Of a DNA stretch of 6,398 nt, positions 6,238-6,398 are shown one piece after another. Under the pieces are notes generated by a model. That model was not told the origin of the DNA, ran no database searches, and saw only the letters and a program-made list of their open reading frames with translations. The stretch comes from Arenicella sp. (GTDB taxonomy: Bacteria > Pseudomonadota > Gammaproteobacteria > Arenicellales > Arenicellaceae). The stretch's first letter is position 1, and each line of letters begins with the position of its first letter. The stretch covers positions 1 through 6,398 of the forward strand of contig JALZWI010000288.1 of NCBI GenBank assembly GCA_023299895.1. The letters run 5' to 3'. A program made the position numbers and the translations under genes.

Positions 6238-6398
6238 ATGTCTGATATCTTTTTTCTGGTACTGCGTAAATTGCGCACCCCATTGATTGTGCTGGTTAGC
6301 GTATACGCTATCGCGACTTTGGGCATGACCTTGATTCCTGGTGTCGACGATCAAGGTCAAGTCTGGTACATGAGTTTTTTTCATGCCTTTTATTTTGT
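6238..6398 (+). CDS. Probable two-TM potassium channel with TrkA-N/RCK domain, N-terminal 53 codons (cut by window edge)
   Basis: The visible start, MSDIFFLVLRKLRTPLIVL, runs into a first membrane helix (about 15-32), then LIPGVDDQGQVWYMSF and the pore-helix approach FFHAFYFV at the window edge. This matches, from memory, the beginning of gammaproteobacterial two-helix K+ channels in which FHAFYFVSYTATTIGFGE carries the selectivity filter and a cytoplasmic TrkA-N (RCK) nucleotide-binding domain follows. The filter and RCK domain are outside the window, so this is a family call, not proof. The ATG at 6238 is fixed by an in-frame TAG just upstream (6226-6228), but no clear ribosome site precedes it; translation may depend on ribosomes from the upstream DUF6394 gene, 39 nt away. 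It would allow regulated K+ flux across the inner membrane. Confidence 0.75.
   Translation, partial: MSDIFFLVLRKLRTPLIVLVSVYAIATLGMTLIPGVDDQGQVWYMSFFHAFYF

Noticed and set aside
1..6398. Mobile elements, CRISPR arrays, tRNA or rRNA genes
   Set aside because: No transposase or integrase fragment, spaced repeat array, tRNA cloverleaf or rRNA sequence was seen.

Overview
The window is a piece of a gammaproteobacterial chromosome, most likely from a marine or halophilic bacterium. The basis is an almost complete sodium-pumping NADH:quinone oxidoreductase (Na+-NQR) operon whose subunits resemble those of Vibrio-type enzymes residue for residue at the cofactor sites. The DNA is AT-leaning, with very AT-rich intergenic stretches. 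Genus cannot be named from this sequence.

Minus strand, read right to left: nqrA (5476-4139), nqrB (4139-2928), nqrC (2935-2057), nqrD (2043-1366), nqrE (1366-761) and the first 228 codons of nqrF (686 to the window edge). The first five genes overlap or nearly abut: TAATG junctions at nqrA/B and nqrD/E, an 8-nt ATGCTTAA overlap at nqrB/C, and a 13-nt gap at nqrC/D. Only nqrF stands apart, behind a 74-nt spacer holding two copies of a 10-bp direct repeat. Together the six subunits move electrons from NADH (FAD and 2Fe-2S in NqrF) through membrane cofactors (an iron centre between NqrD and NqrE, covalent FMN in NqrC and NqrB, riboflavin) to ubiquinone, and export Na+. The rest of nqrF, and any downstream maturation genes such as nqrM or apbE, lie outside the window.

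The 341-nt divergent intergenic region (5477-5817) has a good sigma70-type promoter facing nqr (TTGCCC, 16-nt spacer, perfect TATAAT), a small palindrome over its -35 element and spacer, and a roughly 125-nt AU-rich nqrA leader that can fold into one long imperfect hairpin. nqrA appears to start at UUG.

Plus strand, right end: a small four-helix membrane protein with a His4 cluster, matching what I know as the uncharacterised DUF6394 family (5818-6198), then the start of a probable two-TM K+ channel with an expected TrkA-N/RCK domain (6238 to the edge). They probably form one transcript. Placing an uncharacterised membrane protein plus K+ channel back to back with the main Na+ pump suggests, but does not prove, a link in ion homeostasis. 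Most of the window is well-known biology; the least explained parts are the DUF6394 gene and the structured leaders on both sides of the divergent promoter region.
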